Shown here: piece by piece, positions 48,586 through 58,284 of the stretch
How the letters are laid out: every line of letters starts with the position of its first letter
How positions within the stretch are numbered: position 1 is the first letter of the stretch
Assembly: GCF_001506165.1 (NCBI RefSeq)
Contig: NZ_CP011427.1
Location: forward strand, 2,108,001-2,172,000
Source of the DNA: Pantoea vagans
GTDB taxonomy: Bacteria > Pseudomonadota > Gammaproteobacteria > Enterobacterales > Enterobacteriaceae
DNA: 64,000 nt
Reading direction: 5' to 3'
Translations under genes and position numbers: made by a program
The notes under the pieces: generated by a model
The model's input: the letters and a program-made list of their open reading frames with translations, nothing else
What the model was told of the DNA's origin: nothing
Database searches by the model: none

Positions 48586-49470
48586 ATGACTAAAAAACAG
48601 CGTTCAGTCTATGTGAATGCTCTTGAGACTTTAAGAACTGCATCGGTGCACCAACTAAAGCAGGTTGGCGACCAGTGGCGCACCCCTGATCCAATCTGGT
48701 GGGGCATTAATTCGCTGTACGGCCCTTTCGTGCTCGACCTGTTTGCCGATCGCGAGAACAACAAATGCGAGGCGTATTACTCCGCCGAAGATAATGCGCT
48801 AACGCAGGACTGGTCAGCCCGGCTGGCGGAACTGAATGGCGCAGCGTATGCGAACCCGCCTTACAGTCGAGCCAGTGAGCACGATGGGCATTACATCACC
48901 GGCATGCGCCACATCATCGCCCACACCATGGCAATGCGTGAGCTTGGCGGGCGATATGTCTATTTCATCAAAGCGGCAACCGCCGAGACGTGGTGGCCGG
49001 AAGAAGCGGATCACGTTGCCTTTGTGCGCGGGCGCATCAGTTTCGACTTGCCAGAATGGTACCGGCCAGAGGAAGGCCAGCCAGCAGAATCATCAGCCGG
49101 GTTCGGCGCAGCGATCGCTGTGTTCGATAAGAACTGGCGCGGGCCGAAAATGGACTATGTCAGCCGGGAAGAGCTGGAGATGCGCGGCGCAGCAATGATG
49201 TCGATGATTGAACGCGCAGCAGGCAAGATGGCGCGACAGATTCAGCTGCAAAATATTCCTGAAATTATTCCTGAAACAGGTAACCGTGTCTGGCCCGCAG
49301 AAGTCACGTTGATTGCGAAGCAGATCCCCGCGCTTCATTCAATTGAAGATGGACACCATCAGAAGGTGATGCAGCACATAAACCGCATGTTGCTTGAACG
49401 CCACCCGTCAGCAGAAATCATCACCGCAGCTCAGTCGCTAACCGCATCGTTTGGAGAACAAGTCCTATGA
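48586..49470 (+). CDS. Phage N6-adenine DNA methyltransferase
   Basis: The 294-residue protein has QWRTPDPIWWGINSLYGPF, FVLDLFADRENNKCE, the catalytic AANPPYS-type motif (YANPPYSRAS) and GRISFDLPEW. This is the T1-Dam-like phage family. It methylates adenine in phage DNA, probably against host restriction. It overlaps the Dcm-like gene by 4 bp. Confidence 0.9.
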   Translation: MTKKQRSVYVNALETLRTASVHQLKQVGDQWRTPDPIWWGINSLYGPFVLDLFADRENNKCEAYYSAEDNALTQDWSARLAELNGAAYANPPYSRASEHDGHYITGMRHIIAHTMAMRELGGRYVYFIKAATAETWWPEEADHVAFVRGRISFDLPEWYRPEEGQPAESSAGFGAAIAVFDKNWRGPKMDYVSREELEMRGAAMMSMIERAAGKMARQIQLQNIPEIIPETGNRVWPAEVTLIAKQIPALHSIEDGHHQKVMQHINRMLLERHPSAEIITAAQSLTASFGEQVL

Positions 49471-51326
49471 GGGAAATCATCGTCGATAACTTCGCCGGCG
49501 GCGGCGGAGCCAGTACCGGTATTGAAATGGCTACCGGCCGCAGCGTGGACATTGCCATCAACCACGACGAAAACGCGATCGCCATGCACACCACCAACCA
49601 TCCGGACACGCTGCACTACTGCGAATCGGTGTTTAATATTGACCCGGTCGCGGCGACTTCTGGCGCGCCGGTTGGACTGGCCTGGTTCTCCCCCGACTGC
49701 CGCCACTTCAGCAAAGCGAAGGGCAGCAAGCCTGTTAAAAAAGAGATTCGCGGCCTGGCTTGGATTGTCATCCGCTGGGCACTGGCTAAGCGTCCGCGCG
49801 TTGTGATGCTTGAGAACGTGGAAGAGTTTAAAACGTGGGGCCCGCTGCTGGACAGTGAAGACCGTCCGGATCCGGCGCGAGCGGGAGAAACCTTCGCGGC
49901 ATTCGTTGGCATGTTGAGCACCGGCATTCCGGCGGATCATCCGGCGCTGGATGAGGTGTGCGACTTCCTACAGATCGGCCGTCACAGTGGAGACGCCCGC
50001 CGCCTTGTCGCCGGATTGCGCTATACGGTCGAATACCGGGAGCTGCGCGCCTGTGACTATGGCGCGCCAACTATCCGCAAACGCTTCTTCATGGTGATGC
50101 GCTGCGACGGTCAGCCAGTGACGTGGCCACAGCCATCGCATGGTGATCCAAAAAGCCTGGCTGTGCAGTCAGGACATTTGAAGCCATGGAGAACCGCGGC
50201 TGAATGCATCGACTGGTCAATTCCCTGCCCCAGCATTTTTGGACGCAGTAAGCCGCTGGCCGAAAATACGATGAAGCGCATCGCTCGCGGCATTCAGCGC
50301 TTCGTAACCGACAACCCAACGCCTTTCATCGTGAAGTGCAATCACACCACCAGCAAAGGCGGTTATGACTGTTTCCGGGGCCAGTCACTGGATGACCCAC
50401 TTCAGACGATTACCCGCAAGCATGGGTATGCCGTGGTCGCGCCGATTTTTGCTGGTACCGGCGGATCAACATTTCAAATGAAGCCGCGCCCGGTTGATAA
50501 GCCTTTTTTTACGCTGCTGACTCAGAACCGCACCAACATTGTCTGCTCTATGCTTGCGCCGGTCATCTCCCGCCAGTTCGGTAACAGTGTTGGTCACCCG
50601 GTTGATGAACCAGCGGGAACGGTCACAGCTGGCGGCGGCGGGCATAGCGCGTTAGTCGTGCCAACAATGATTCAGATGGGATATGGTGAGCGCCCCGGAC
50701 AAGCGCCGCGCGTTCTCGATATAGACAAGCCAGTTGGAACCGTTACCGCCGGGGGCAATAAGTTTGCCCTCGCGACCGCTTTCCTCGCCAAACACTTCGG
50801 TGGCAACTATACCGGCCCCGGCGCCGCGTTGGATGGGCCAGCGCATACGGTGACCACCACCGATCATCATGCGCTGGTTACGTCGAACCTGATTAAGTTT
50901 CGCGGTACCAACACCGGCCAACCTACCGACACGCCGCTGCACACCATCACCGCCAGCGGCACCCACCTGGGCGAGGTGCGCGCTTTCCTGATGAAGTATT
51001 ACGGGAACGAGAAAGGCGGCGTTGGCCTGAATGAACCGCTTGGCACCGTCACCACCAATGACCGGTTCGGCCTGATCACGGTTGATGGCACCGATTATCA
51101 GATAGTCGATATCGGCATGCGCATGCTGCAGCCTCACGAACTCTACGCGGCGCAAGGCTTCCCTTCCTGGTACGTCATTGATCAGGACTTTCGCGGCAAG
51201 AAATACGCCAAAGACAAACAGGTTGCCCGCTGCGGCAACGCGGTACCGCCGCCGTTCGCTGAAGCCCTGGTGCGCGCCAATCTTCCAGAGATGTGCTCAC
51301 CGCTAGCAAGAGAGAAAATTGCATGA
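49467..51326 (+). CDS. C5-cytosine DNA methyltransferase with repeated target domain
   Basis: The 619-residue protein has motif I DNFAGGGGASTG, motif IV with catalytic Cys78 in FSPDCRHFSKAKG, motif VI LENVEEF, motif VIII IRKRFF and motif X CGNAVPPPFAEAL. Between VIII and X, residues ~308-540 hold seven ~35-residue repeats of the form D-x-P-x-x-T-V-T followed by a hydrophobic ALV. The length exceeds typical Dcm enzymes by about 150-200 residues because of these repeats. It probably protects phage DNA from restriction. Confidence 0.93.
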   Translation: MREIIVDNFAGGGGASTGIEMATGRSVDIAINHDENAIAMHTTNHPDTLHYCESVFNIDPVAATSGAPVGLAWFSPDCRHFSKAKGSKPVKKEIRGLAWIVIRWALAKRPRVVMLENVEEFKTWGPLLDSEDRPDPARAGETFAAFVGMLSTGIPADHPALDEVCDFLQIGRHSGDARRLVAGLRYTVEYRELRACDYGAPTIRKRFFMVMRCDGQPVTWPQPSHGDPKSLAVQSGHLKPWRTAAECIDWSIPCPSIFGRSKPLAENTMKRIARGIQRFVTDNPTPFIVKCNHTTSKGGYDCFRGQSLDDPLQTITRKHGYAVVAPIFAGTGGSTFQMKPRPVDKPFFTLLTQNRTNIVCSMLAPVISRQFGNSVGHPVDEPAGTVTAGGGGHSALVVPTMIQMGYGERPGQAPRVLDIDKPVGTVTAGGNKFALATAFLAKHFGGNYTGPGAALDGPAHTVTTTDHHALVTSNLIKFRGTNTGQPTDTPLHTITASGTHLGEVRAFLMKYYGNEKGGVGLNEPLGTVTTNDRFGLITVDGTDYQIVDIGMRMLQPHELYAAQGFPSWYVIDQDFRGKKYAKDKQVARCGNAVPPPFAEALVRANLPEMCSPLAREKIA

Positions 51327-51556
51327 TGTCGACACAAACTGAAAACGCGCTCCGGGCGGTAGCGCGCAAGTGCCGGTCAGATATATTGGCCGCGCTTAAA
51401 GATAAGCCGCGATCAGAACGCGACGGCATCATTACCGCCATTCTCGATCGCCACGCCAAAACTATTGATTGCCTGCCGCCAAATACGTTCAGGCCTAAAA
51501 CCTGGCTGATCCACTATGTGCGGCGAATTGATAAAGAAATGCGGACGGCAAAATGA
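51323..51556 (+). CDS. 77-residue phage protein
   Basis: The start at 51323 overlaps the methyltransferase stop (atga). The helical basic protein includes ALRAVARKCRSDILAAL and a C-terminal WLIHYVRRIDKEM. It is coupled to the following membrane peptide. Function unknown. Confidence 0.65.
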   Translation: MMSTQTENALRAVARKCRSDILAALKDKPRSERDGIITAILDRHAKTIDCLPPNTFRPKTWLIHYVRRIDKEMRTAK

Positions 51557-51654
51557 CTGCCACATGCGATGAAGTCGACACGGGCTGGGTTATCACAAAC
51601 CTGGCCCTTTTTATTGCCCTGCTGCTGGCGTGGCTTTGGCCGCCTAAACAATAA
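51553..51654 (+). CDS. 33-residue membrane peptide
   Basis: The start overlaps the previous stop (atga). A single membrane helix ITNLALFIALLLAWLW ends PPKQ. It is translationally coupled in the methyltransferase operon. Function unknown. Confidence 0.6.
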   Translation: MTATCDEVDTGWVITNLALFIALLLAWLWPPKQ

Positions 51655-51721
51655 ATTTTGAAATGCAGCCACATTCCACCCGCTACCCATTTGTAGCGAT
51701 ATACCAAAATCCGGAGAGCCA

Positions 51722-51970
51722 ATGGAAAACCTTATTCAACTGACACCCAATAAATGGGTGTCCGAGTCCGTTCTCACCACAGTAACCGGCATGACCAAAC
51801 ACATGATCCAGCACGCCCGCCGCTCTACCTGGATGGAAGGCCGTGAGTATAAGCATGTCTCACCAGACCTCGCGCCGAAAGAAAACAGCACCATCATGTA
51901 CTGCCTGCCAGAAATAAATCACTGGATTGAGAAGCAGCGCCCAGCGATCCGCAGAAAGATTTCTGCTTAA
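51722..51970 (+). CDS. xis: Excisionase
   Basis: The 82-residue protein has NKWVSESVLTTVTGMTKHMI, RSTWMEGREYKHV and INHWIEKQ, the winged-helix pattern of Rac-type excisionases. It lies 32 bp upstream of int. It directs the integrase towards excision by bending att DNA. Confidence 0.88.
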   Translation: MENLIQLTPNKWVSESVLTTVTGMTKHMIQHARRSTWMEGREYKHVSPDLAPKENSTIMYCLPEINHWIEKQRPAIRRKISA

Positions 51971-52002
51971 ATGTCGGCTCCATCAACAACCGAGGAAAGC
52001 GA

Positions 52003-53280
52003 ATGGCTAGCTATCCAACCGGCGTAGAGAACCACGGAGGGTCTCTGCGTATCTGGTTCATATACCAAGGCAAGCGAGTAAGGGAGAGTCTTGGAGTGCC
52101 TGATACACCCAAGAACAGGAAGATGGCAGGAGAGCTGCGCACATCGGTGTGCTATGCAATCAAGACCGGGAACTTTGACTACAGCAAGCAGTTTCCGGAT
52201 TCAGCTAATGTCGAAAAGTTTGGAGGGAAAAGGCAGCCGGTGACACTGTCACAGCTGGCTCAAAAGTGGATGTCGCTGAAAGAGCTCGAGTTGACGAAAA
52301 CGGCACGCATCCACTACCTCTCATACATCAGGTCAGTATTTGAGGTGCTGGGTGAGCAAAGATATGCGAACAGCATTACGCAGGAAGATATGCTTCAGGC
52401 AAGAAAGATGCTTTTGAACGGATATCAAAGGCCAAGAGGAAGAGACCACCGACCACTGGAAGGAAGAAAGGCAACAACAGTGAATGGATACATCGCCTGC
52501 ATAAGGGGTATGTTCTCGTTTGCAGTGCGGAATGGTTACATGGATCAAAACCCACTTGATGGGGTGTCGCCGCTCAAGAAAGAGAGGCCAAATCCTGATC
52601 CGCTCACGCGTGAAGAGTATGATCGCGTGTTAGATATGTGCCCTTCTGACCAGATGCAGAACATGATCATCTTTGCCGTGAATACCGGTATGCGCCACGG
52701 TGAGATTTACGCTTTGGCCTGGGAAGATATCGACACAGTCAACTGGACGGCAAAGATAGTGCGCGGCGAGTCCCTCGCCAATCACTTCACGCCACCCAAG
52801 ACAGAATCAGGGATCAGGACGGTTCAGCTATCAGCGCCAGCGATTGAAGCTCTAAAGCGACAAATGCCGCTCACCAGAATGGGTAAGCAGCACGAAATCA
52901 AGGTTCACCTTAGGCAGAATGGCGAAAAGCGCATTGACCTGTGCACATTCATTTTTTCTCCGCACCTGACCGCGATGAATGGGAGGTCTGAGGATTACTA
53001 TACTAACGGTTCTCTTGGGTCAGCATGGCGAACAATTTTGCGACGGGCAGGAGTCCGACACCGCAAAGCCTACGAAACGCGCCACACGTTTGCATGCTGG
53101 GCATTAGGTGCCGGAGTTAACCCGAACTTTGTTGCTAACCAGATGGGCCACTCTTCTGCACAGATGATTTATACCGTTTATGGAAAATGGATGACAGAAA
53201 ACAACCTTGATCAGATGGCGGTGTTGAACGCTGAATTTTCAAGAAATGCCCCACCGATGCCCCACTGTAAAACAGCCTGA
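52003..53280 (+). CDS. int: Tyrosine integrase (Rac IntR-like)
   Basis: The 425-residue recombinase has an N-terminal arm-binding domain (GSLRIWFIYQGKRVRESLGV) and a SAM-like core near 80-180. Catalytic residues are Arg231 (NTGMRHGE), Arg360 in ETRHTF, His383 in QMGHSS and the nucleophile Tyr393 in YTVYGKW. The usual His of the H-x-x-R box is Tyr357. It lies next to attR and its last codons contain the repeats proposed as arm sites. Confidence 0.94.
   Translation: MASYPTGVENHGGSLRIWFIYQGKRVRESLGVPDTPKNRKMAGELRTSVCYAIKTGNFDYSKQFPDSANVEKFGGKRQPVTLSQLAQKWMSLKELELTKTARIHYLSYIRSVFEVLGEQRYANSITQEDMLQARKMLLNGYQRPRGRDHRPLEGRKATTVNGYIACIRGMFSFAVRNGYMDQNPLDGVSPLKKERPNPDPLTREEYDRVLDMCPSDQMQNMIIFAVNTGMRHGEIYALAWEDIDTVNWTAKIVRGESLANHFTPPKTESGIRTVQLSAPAIEALKRQMPLTRMGKQHEIKVHLRQNGEKRIDLCTFIFSPHLTAMNGRSEDYYTNGSLGSAWRTILRRAGVRHRKAYETRHTFACWALGAGVNPNFVANQMGHSSAQMIYTVYGKWMTENNLDQMAVLNAEFSRNAPPMPHCKTA
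53246..53266. repeat. Putative integrase arm-type sites, right side
   Basis: Direct repeats atgccccac at 53246-53254 and atgccccact at 53257-53266 lie inside the 3' end of int and are shared with 1319-1338. Confidence 0.45.
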
Positions 53281-53327
53281 ACGTAAAATACTGTTTTTAA
53301 AGTCACTTTCCCCCTCAATCGTTATTC

Positions 53328-53334
53328 ATCTGGA
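53328..53334. other. attR core
   Basis: The core atctgga is identical to attL. It is followed directly by malX sequence (tggccaagc...). It lies 47 bp after the int stop. Confidence 0.8.
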
Positions 53335-54731
53335 TGGCCAAGCTGGGCTCATTTGCCTTCAGCTACTTGCCGGTCATGTTCGCGATTGCTATCCCGCTGG
53401 GCATGGCGCGAGAGAATAAAGGCGTGGCCGCCTTCGCCGGTTTTGTCGGTTATGCCGTGCTCAACCTCAGCGTCAACTTCTGGCTGAACATCAATGGCAT
53501 TTTGCCTACCACTGATGCGGCCGTGCTGAAAGCCAATAACGTACAGAACATTCTCGGCATTCAGTCGATCGACACCGGTATTCTCGGCGCGGTGATTGTG
53601 GGTGTGGTGGTGTTTTGGCTGCATGAGCGCTTCCACAACATCCGTCTGCCAGACGCACTGGCCTTCTTTGGCGGCACGCGTTTTGTACCGATTGTGACCA
53701 CGGTGGTGATGGGCCTGCTGGGCCTGGTGGTGCCATTGATCTGGCCATTCTTTGCCCGTGCGATAACCGGTTTAGGTTGGGTCATTAACAGCGCAGGTGA
53801 ATTTGGTCCGATGATCTTCGGTACCGGCGAACGTTTACTGCTGCCCTTCGGTCTGCAACATATTCTGGTGGCAATCATCCGTTTCACTGATGCCGGCGGC
53901 ACCCTGGACGTGTGCGGCAAAAGTGTCAGCGGCGCGTTGACCATATTCCAGGCACAGTTAGCCTGCCCAGAGACCCATGGCTTTGCCGAGAGTGCCACGC
54001 GCTTCCTGTCGCAAGGCAAGATGCCAGCCTTCCTCGGTGGATTGCCGGGTGCGGCGCTGGCGATTTATCACTGCGCCCGTCCTGAGAATCGTCATAAAAT
54101 TAAAGGATTGCTGATCTCTGGCGTGGTGGCCTGCGTGGTCGGTGGCACTACCGAACCGATTGAATTCCTGTTCCTGTTTGTCGCGCCCGTGTTGTACTTA
54201 ATCCATGCGCTGCTGACTGGTTTAGGTTTTACCGTGATGGCAATCCTCGGCGTGACTATTGGTAATACCGACGGCAACGTCATCGACTTCTTCGTATTCG
54301 GCGTGCTGCACGGCCTCTCCACGAAGTGGTATTGGGTGCCGGTGATCGCTGCCGTGTGGTTTGTCGGTTATTACGCGATTTTCCGTTTCGCCATCACTCG
54401 CTTCAATATCAAAACCCCTGGCCGAGAAGCAGAAACCAGCAGTGTTGAACAACAGGTGAGTCGTGCTGGCGTGGGGAAATCCGGTTACAACACACCGGCT
54501 ATTCTGGCGGCACTGGGTGGCATTGAAAACATCACTTCGCTGGATAACTGCCTGACCCGCCTGCGCTTGTCCATCGCGGACATGAGCAAAGTGGATGATG
54601 CCGCGTTGAAAGCCAATGGTGCGATTGGCGTGGTCCATCTCAATCAAACCAGTTTGCAAGTGGTGATTGGCCCGCAAGTCCAGTCGGTGAAAGATGAGAT
54701 GGCACACCTGATGAGCACCTCGGTGGCATGA
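53334..54731 (+). pseudogene. malX: malX 3' fragment (remaining EIIC and EIIB domains)
   Basis: The fragment covers MalX from about residue 65 to the end, with the rest of the EIIC permease and the C-terminal EIIB domain including the phosphorylated Cys (LDNCLTRLRLS). The frame begins at an internal Met (ATG at 53334) but has no ribosome site. The protein would lack its first membrane segment, so function is unlikely. All other residues appear intact, and excision restores the gene. Confidence 0.92.
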
Positions 54732-55906
54732 TGGATATGTTTGATTTTAATCGTGTGGTAGATCGCCACGGCAGTTGGTGTACGCAGTGGGATTTTGTTG
54801 CTGACCGCTTCGGCGTGGCGAATCTGCTGCCTTTCACCATCTCAGATATGGATTTCGCGACCGCGCCCTGCATTCTTGATGCCCTGCAACAGCGTGTGGC
54901 ACACGGTGTGTTTGGCTACAGCCGCTGGCAGCATGATGATTTCCTCGCTGCCCTGCAGCACTGGATGCAGCGCCGCTTTAGCACAACCGTCGCCGCCGAG
55001 TCACTGGTCTACGGCCCGTCGGTGATCTACATGGTGGCGCAGATGCTGCGCCACTGGACCCAGCCCGGTGACGAAGTGCTGATCCATACGCCAGCTTACG
55101 ATGCGTTCTACAACACCATCAACGGCAACCAACGCCGCGTGCTGGAACTGCCTCTACAGCGTCAGGGCAACAGCTGGCTCTGTGATATGGCTCAGTTGGA
55201 GACATTGCTGGCGCGGCCGCAATGCAAAGTGATGCTGCTGTGCAGCCCACACAATCCTACTGGCAAAGTATGGCAGAAGGCGGAATTGCAGCAGATGTCC
55301 TCGCTGTGCGAACGTTACGGTGTGAAGGTGATCAGCGACGAGATCCATATGGATATGGTTCTTGGCTCGGAGCGCCATACGCCGTGGAGCGAGGTGGCGC
55401 AGTCCGGATGGGCGTTGTTCACCTCTGCATCTAAGAGCTTCAATATTCCGGCGCTGACCGGGGCCTGGGGCATCATCCCAGATGCCACCGATCGCCAGGC
55501 GTGGTTCCACGCGCTCAAACAGCAGGATGGTTTGTCGTCTCCGGCGGTGATGGCCGTCGCTGCTACCATCGCAGCCTATCGTGAGGGTGCGCCCTGGCTC
55601 GATGCTCTGCGGGACTACCTGAAGCAGAATATGCAGCATATTGCCCTGCGGCTGAATGGCGCATTTCCGGATCTCGACTGGCAGCCGCCTGCGGCAACCT
55701 ATCTGGCATGGATTGACCTTAATCCCCTCGGTATTGATGAGCAGGCCCTGCAACAGCAGTTAATCCATCACTACAAGGTGGCGATCATGCCGGGTTCTAC
55801 TTACGGCGAAGCCAGCCGAGGGTATTTGCGTCTTAATGCTGGCTGCCCGCGCAGCAAGCTGGATGAGGGTCTGGATCGTTTGCTGGCGGCTTTACACACC
55901 GGTTAA
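54728..55906 (+). CDS. malY: MalY, PLP-dependent cystathionine beta-lyase and MalT antagonist
   Basis: The 392-residue aminotransferase-fold enzyme overlaps the malX stop (atga). An alternative start at 54737 gives the MFDF N-terminus of E. coli MalY. The PLP lysine is in [18 protein letters not shown] and [10 protein letters not shown] are conserved cofactor-site motifs. In E. coli MalY cleaves cystathionine and represses maltose genes by binding MalT. Expression in the lysogen may depend on readthrough from int or a local promoter. Confidence 0.95.
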   Translation: MMDMFDFNRVVDRHGSWCTQWDFVADRFGVANLLPFTISDMDFATAPCILDALQQRVAHGVFGYSRWQHDDFLAALQHWMQRRFSTTVAAESLVYGPSVIYMVAQMLRHWTQPGDEVLIHTPAYDAFYNTINGNQRRVLELPLQRQGNSWLCDMAQLETLLARPQCKVMLLCSPHNPTGKVWQKAELQQMSSLCERYGVKVISDEIHMDMVLGSERHTPWSEVAQSGWALFTSASKSFNIPALTGAWGIIPDATDRQAWFHALKQQDGLSSPAVMAVAATIAAYREGAPWLDALRDYLKQNMQHIALRLNGAFPDLDWQPPAATYLAWIDLNPLGIDEQALQQQLIHHYKVAIMPGSTYGEASRGYLRLNAGCPRSKLDEGLDRLLAALHTG

Positions 55907-56024
55907 TAGCCTGTGGATGCTGATTATTTCAGCATCCCTTTCTCGCTTTGCGCAAATCACTGGCGCTGTTGCGCAAGATGTTTTTATAATGCTCTGCACT
56001 TTATGTAACTTTAGCGAGTGCGAC

Positions 56025-57023
56025 ATGATTGACCTGAAACTCCCCCTGACTGACATCCACCGCCATCTTGATGGCAACATCCGCGCACAAACTATTCTTG
56101 ATTTAGGCCGCCAGTTTAATCTTGCTCTGCCTGCTCATACCCTCGACGAACTGCGTCCGCACGTGCAAGTCACCGCCAACGAACCGGATTTGGTCAGCTT
56201 CCTGCAAAAACTGGATTGGGGCGTAAAAGTTTTGGGCGATCTCGATGCCTGTCGCCGCATTGCGCTGGAAAACGTCGAAGATGCCGCCCGTGCAGGTATT
56301 CACTATGCAGAACTGCGCTTCTCGCCGGGTTATATGGCCATGACCCACAATCTGCCGATTGCCGGTGTGGTTGAAGCCGTCATTGATGGCGTGCGTGCAG
56401 GCGCAAAACAGTATGGTGTGGATGTCAATCTGATCGGCATCATGAGCCGCACCTTCGGTGATGAAGCCTGTCTGCGTGAACTGGAAGGTTTACTGGCACA
56501 CCGTGATGGCATCACGGCGGTGGATCTGGCAGGCGACGAGTTAGGTTTCCCGGGCAGTGAGTTCCTCAGTCACTTCAATCGCGCCCGTGACGCCGGTTTC
56601 CGTATTACCGTGCACGCCGGTGAAGCCGCAGGCCCGGAAAGCATCTGGCAGGCCATTCGTGAGCTGGGTGCCGAACGTATCGGCCACGGTGTGAAAGCGA
56701 TTGAAGATCGTGCGCTGATGGATTTCCTCCCCGAGCAGCGCATTGGCGTGGAGTCATGCCTCACGTCAAACATTCAGACCAGCACCGTTGCCTCGCTGGC
56801 CACCCATCCGCTGAAGGCCTTCCTGCAGCATGGCATTCTCGCCACCATCAATACGGATGATCCTGCAGTTCAGGGTGTGGAACTGGCACATGAGTATCAG
56901 GTTGCCGCACCGCAGGCAGGGTTAACCGTCGCAGAGATGCGTCAGGTACAGGAAAATGGCGTGACCATTGCCTTCCTGAGTGATGCAGAGAAAGCGGCGC
57001 TGCGAGCGCGCGTCGCGGGATAA
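56025..57023 (+). CDS. add: Adenosine deaminase
   Basis: The 332-residue enzyme has zinc and catalytic motifs: DIHRHLDGN near the N-terminus, [10 protein letters not shown] with the catalytic Glu, ERIGHGV, and NTDDPAV at the C-terminus. It converts adenosine and deoxyadenosine to inosine forms in purine salvage. The start at 56025 gives the family length. Confidence 0.96.
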   Translation: MIDLKLPLTDIHRHLDGNIRAQTILDLGRQFNLALPAHTLDELRPHVQVTANEPDLVSFLQKLDWGVKVLGDLDACRRIALENVEDAARAGIHYAELRFSPGYMAMTHNLPIAGVVEAVIDGVRAGAKQYGVDVNLIGIMSRTFGDEACLRELEGLLAHRDGITAVDLAGDELGFPGSEFLSHFNRARDAGFRITVHAGEAAGPESIWQAIRELGAERIGHGVKAIEDRALMDFLPEQRIGVESCLTSNIQTSTVASLATHPLKAFLQHGILATINTDDPAVQGVELAHEYQVAAPQAGLTVAEMRQVQENGVTIAFLSDAEKAALRARVAG

Positions 57024-57028
57024 ATAAT

Positions 57029-57052
57029 AAGGTGCGCAAAAATGCGCACCTT
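57029..57052. repeat. Short palindromic repeat / hairpin after add
   Basis: aaggtgcgca / tgcgcacctt is a 10-bp perfect stem with a 4-base loop, not followed by a T-tract. Related palindromes recur at 57109, 59227, 61820 and 61930, suggesting a REP-like family. Confidence 0.6.
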
Positions 57053-57108
57053 ACAATATTGGGCCACCCTAAAAGGTGATTATCCCAATCTGCGCATCAT
57101 AAATTGTA

Positions 57109-57130
57109 CGGTCACCATTTATGGTGACCG
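57109..57130. repeat. Short palindromic repeat
   Basis: cggtcaccat / atggtgaccg is a perfect palindromic stem between add and ydgJ, of the same kind as the repeat at 61930. Confidence 0.6.
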
Positions 57131-57166
57131 TTTCAATCAACGCACAGCCTGTATCAGGTTATCCTG

Positions 57167-58207
57167 TTACTTCAGCGACATCGTCTGGCGCTTCTCGGCA
57201 GACTGCAGACCCAGTTCGATCAGCTCCATCACCTGAATTGCCTCTTCAGCCTCGACCGGGTTTGCTCCGGTGCCGGCAATCGCATCACGAATGCCTGCAT
57301 AGTAGGCTGGATAGTTGCCCGGCAGCGTTAACAGCTCTTTTTCCACCATCACATCGCCTTCCGCCAGTGTCAGTGTGCCGTTGCGCATGTCGTAGCCCCA
57401 GTCCTCACGCGGTGGACGTTCGCCCGCTTTCAGACGATCTTCCTGCGGGTCCAGGCCATATTTCACGTAGCTCCCACGCGTGCCGTGCACCACGAAACGC
57501 GCTGACTCAGCCGCCACCAACATGCTGGCGTGCAGCACCACGCGGCGGGTAGGATAGGTCAGTACCGCATGGAAGTAGTCGGTGGTTTGTGCGCCTGGGC
57601 GCAGCTCGGCCATATCCACATTGATCGCCACCGGTGGACCAAACAGCTGCAGCGCCTGGTCCAGCACATGCGGCCCCAGATCAAACCAGATACCGCTGCC
57701 CGGCCCTTTCATCTCACGCCAGCGCTGACGCACTTCAGGACGGAAACGGTCAAAATGGGATTCCAGATAACGCACGTCGCCCAGCGTACCGTCCGCCAGT
57801 AAGGTTTTCAGCGTCAGGAAATCGCTGTCCCAACGACGGTTGTGGAATACCGACAGCAGCAGCCCTTTGGCTTTGGCTAACGCGTCCAGTTCACGCGCTT
57901 GTGACAACGTCACGGTAAACGGTTTATCGACAACCACATGCTTACCGGCATTGAGCGCTGCTTTTGCCAGCGGGAAGTGGGTATCGTTCGGGGTAGGAAT
58001 TACAATCAGTTGCAGTGTCGGGTCATCCAGCAACGCTTGCGGATCCGCCACCACCTGCACCGATGGCCAGTCAGCGTGCACTTTGCTGGCATCGCTGCTG
58101 GAGATCGCGGCCAGTTCAACACCCGGCGTTCCGGCGATCAAAGGTGCATGGAAGGTTTTACTGGCAAAGCCGTAGCCCATCAGGCCGACACGTAATTTAT
58201 CGCTCAT
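57167..58207 (-). CDS. ydgJ: YdgJ, Gfo/Idh/MocA-family oxidoreductase
   Basis: The 346-residue NAD(P)-dependent dehydrogenase-like protein has a Rossmann start (RVGLMGYGFASKTFHAPLI) and the EKP-type motif VVDKPFTVT, with HNRRWDSDF and a C-terminal substrate domain. The second ATG at 58207 is preferred because agagga lies 7 nt upstream, giving the E. coli YdgJ length. Substrate unknown. The gene is convergent with add, as in E. coli. Confidence 0.92.
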   Translation of the reverse strand: MSDKLRVGLMGYGFASKTFHAPLIAGTPGVELAAISSSDASKVHADWPSVQVVADPQALLDDPTLQLIVIPTPNDTHFPLAKAALNAGKHVVVDKPFTVTLSQARELDALAKAKGLLLSVFHNRRWDSDFLTLKTLLADGTLGDVRYLESHFDRFRPEVRQRWREMKGPGSGIWFDLGPHVLDQALQLFGPPVAINVDMAELRPGAQTTDYFHAVLTYPTRRVVLHASMLVAAESARFVVHGTRGSYVKYGLDPQEDRLKAGERPPREDWGYDMRNGTLTLAEGDVMVEKELLTLPGNYPAYYAGIRDAIAGTGANPVEAEEAIQVMELIELGLQSAEKRQTMSLK

Positions 58208-58284
58208 TCTCATTCCTCTTGTTCGTTACCAGACTGATTTAAGACGAATCAGTCAGTAAGAACAAGGTGGAATCACCTGAAAAC

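Larger units (their letters stand above)
1192..53334. mobile_element. Lambdoid siphovirus prophage inserted in malX
   Basis: About 52.1 kb lies between two copies of the core atctgga, one at each broken end of malX. The content is a full lambdoid set: int/xis, recombination, N, cI/cro/cII, O/P, nin, Q, lysis, terminase, head, tail and tail fibres, all with open frames. Late genes are on the minus strand; the leftward (pL) operon and int are on the plus strand. No broken structural or replication gene was seen, so the prophage may be inducible; this is inference. Confidence 0.95.

Noticed and set aside
53334..54731. Intact malX starting at internal Met
   Set aside because: No ribosome site precedes ATG 53334, and the product would lack the first 64 residues including a membrane segment.
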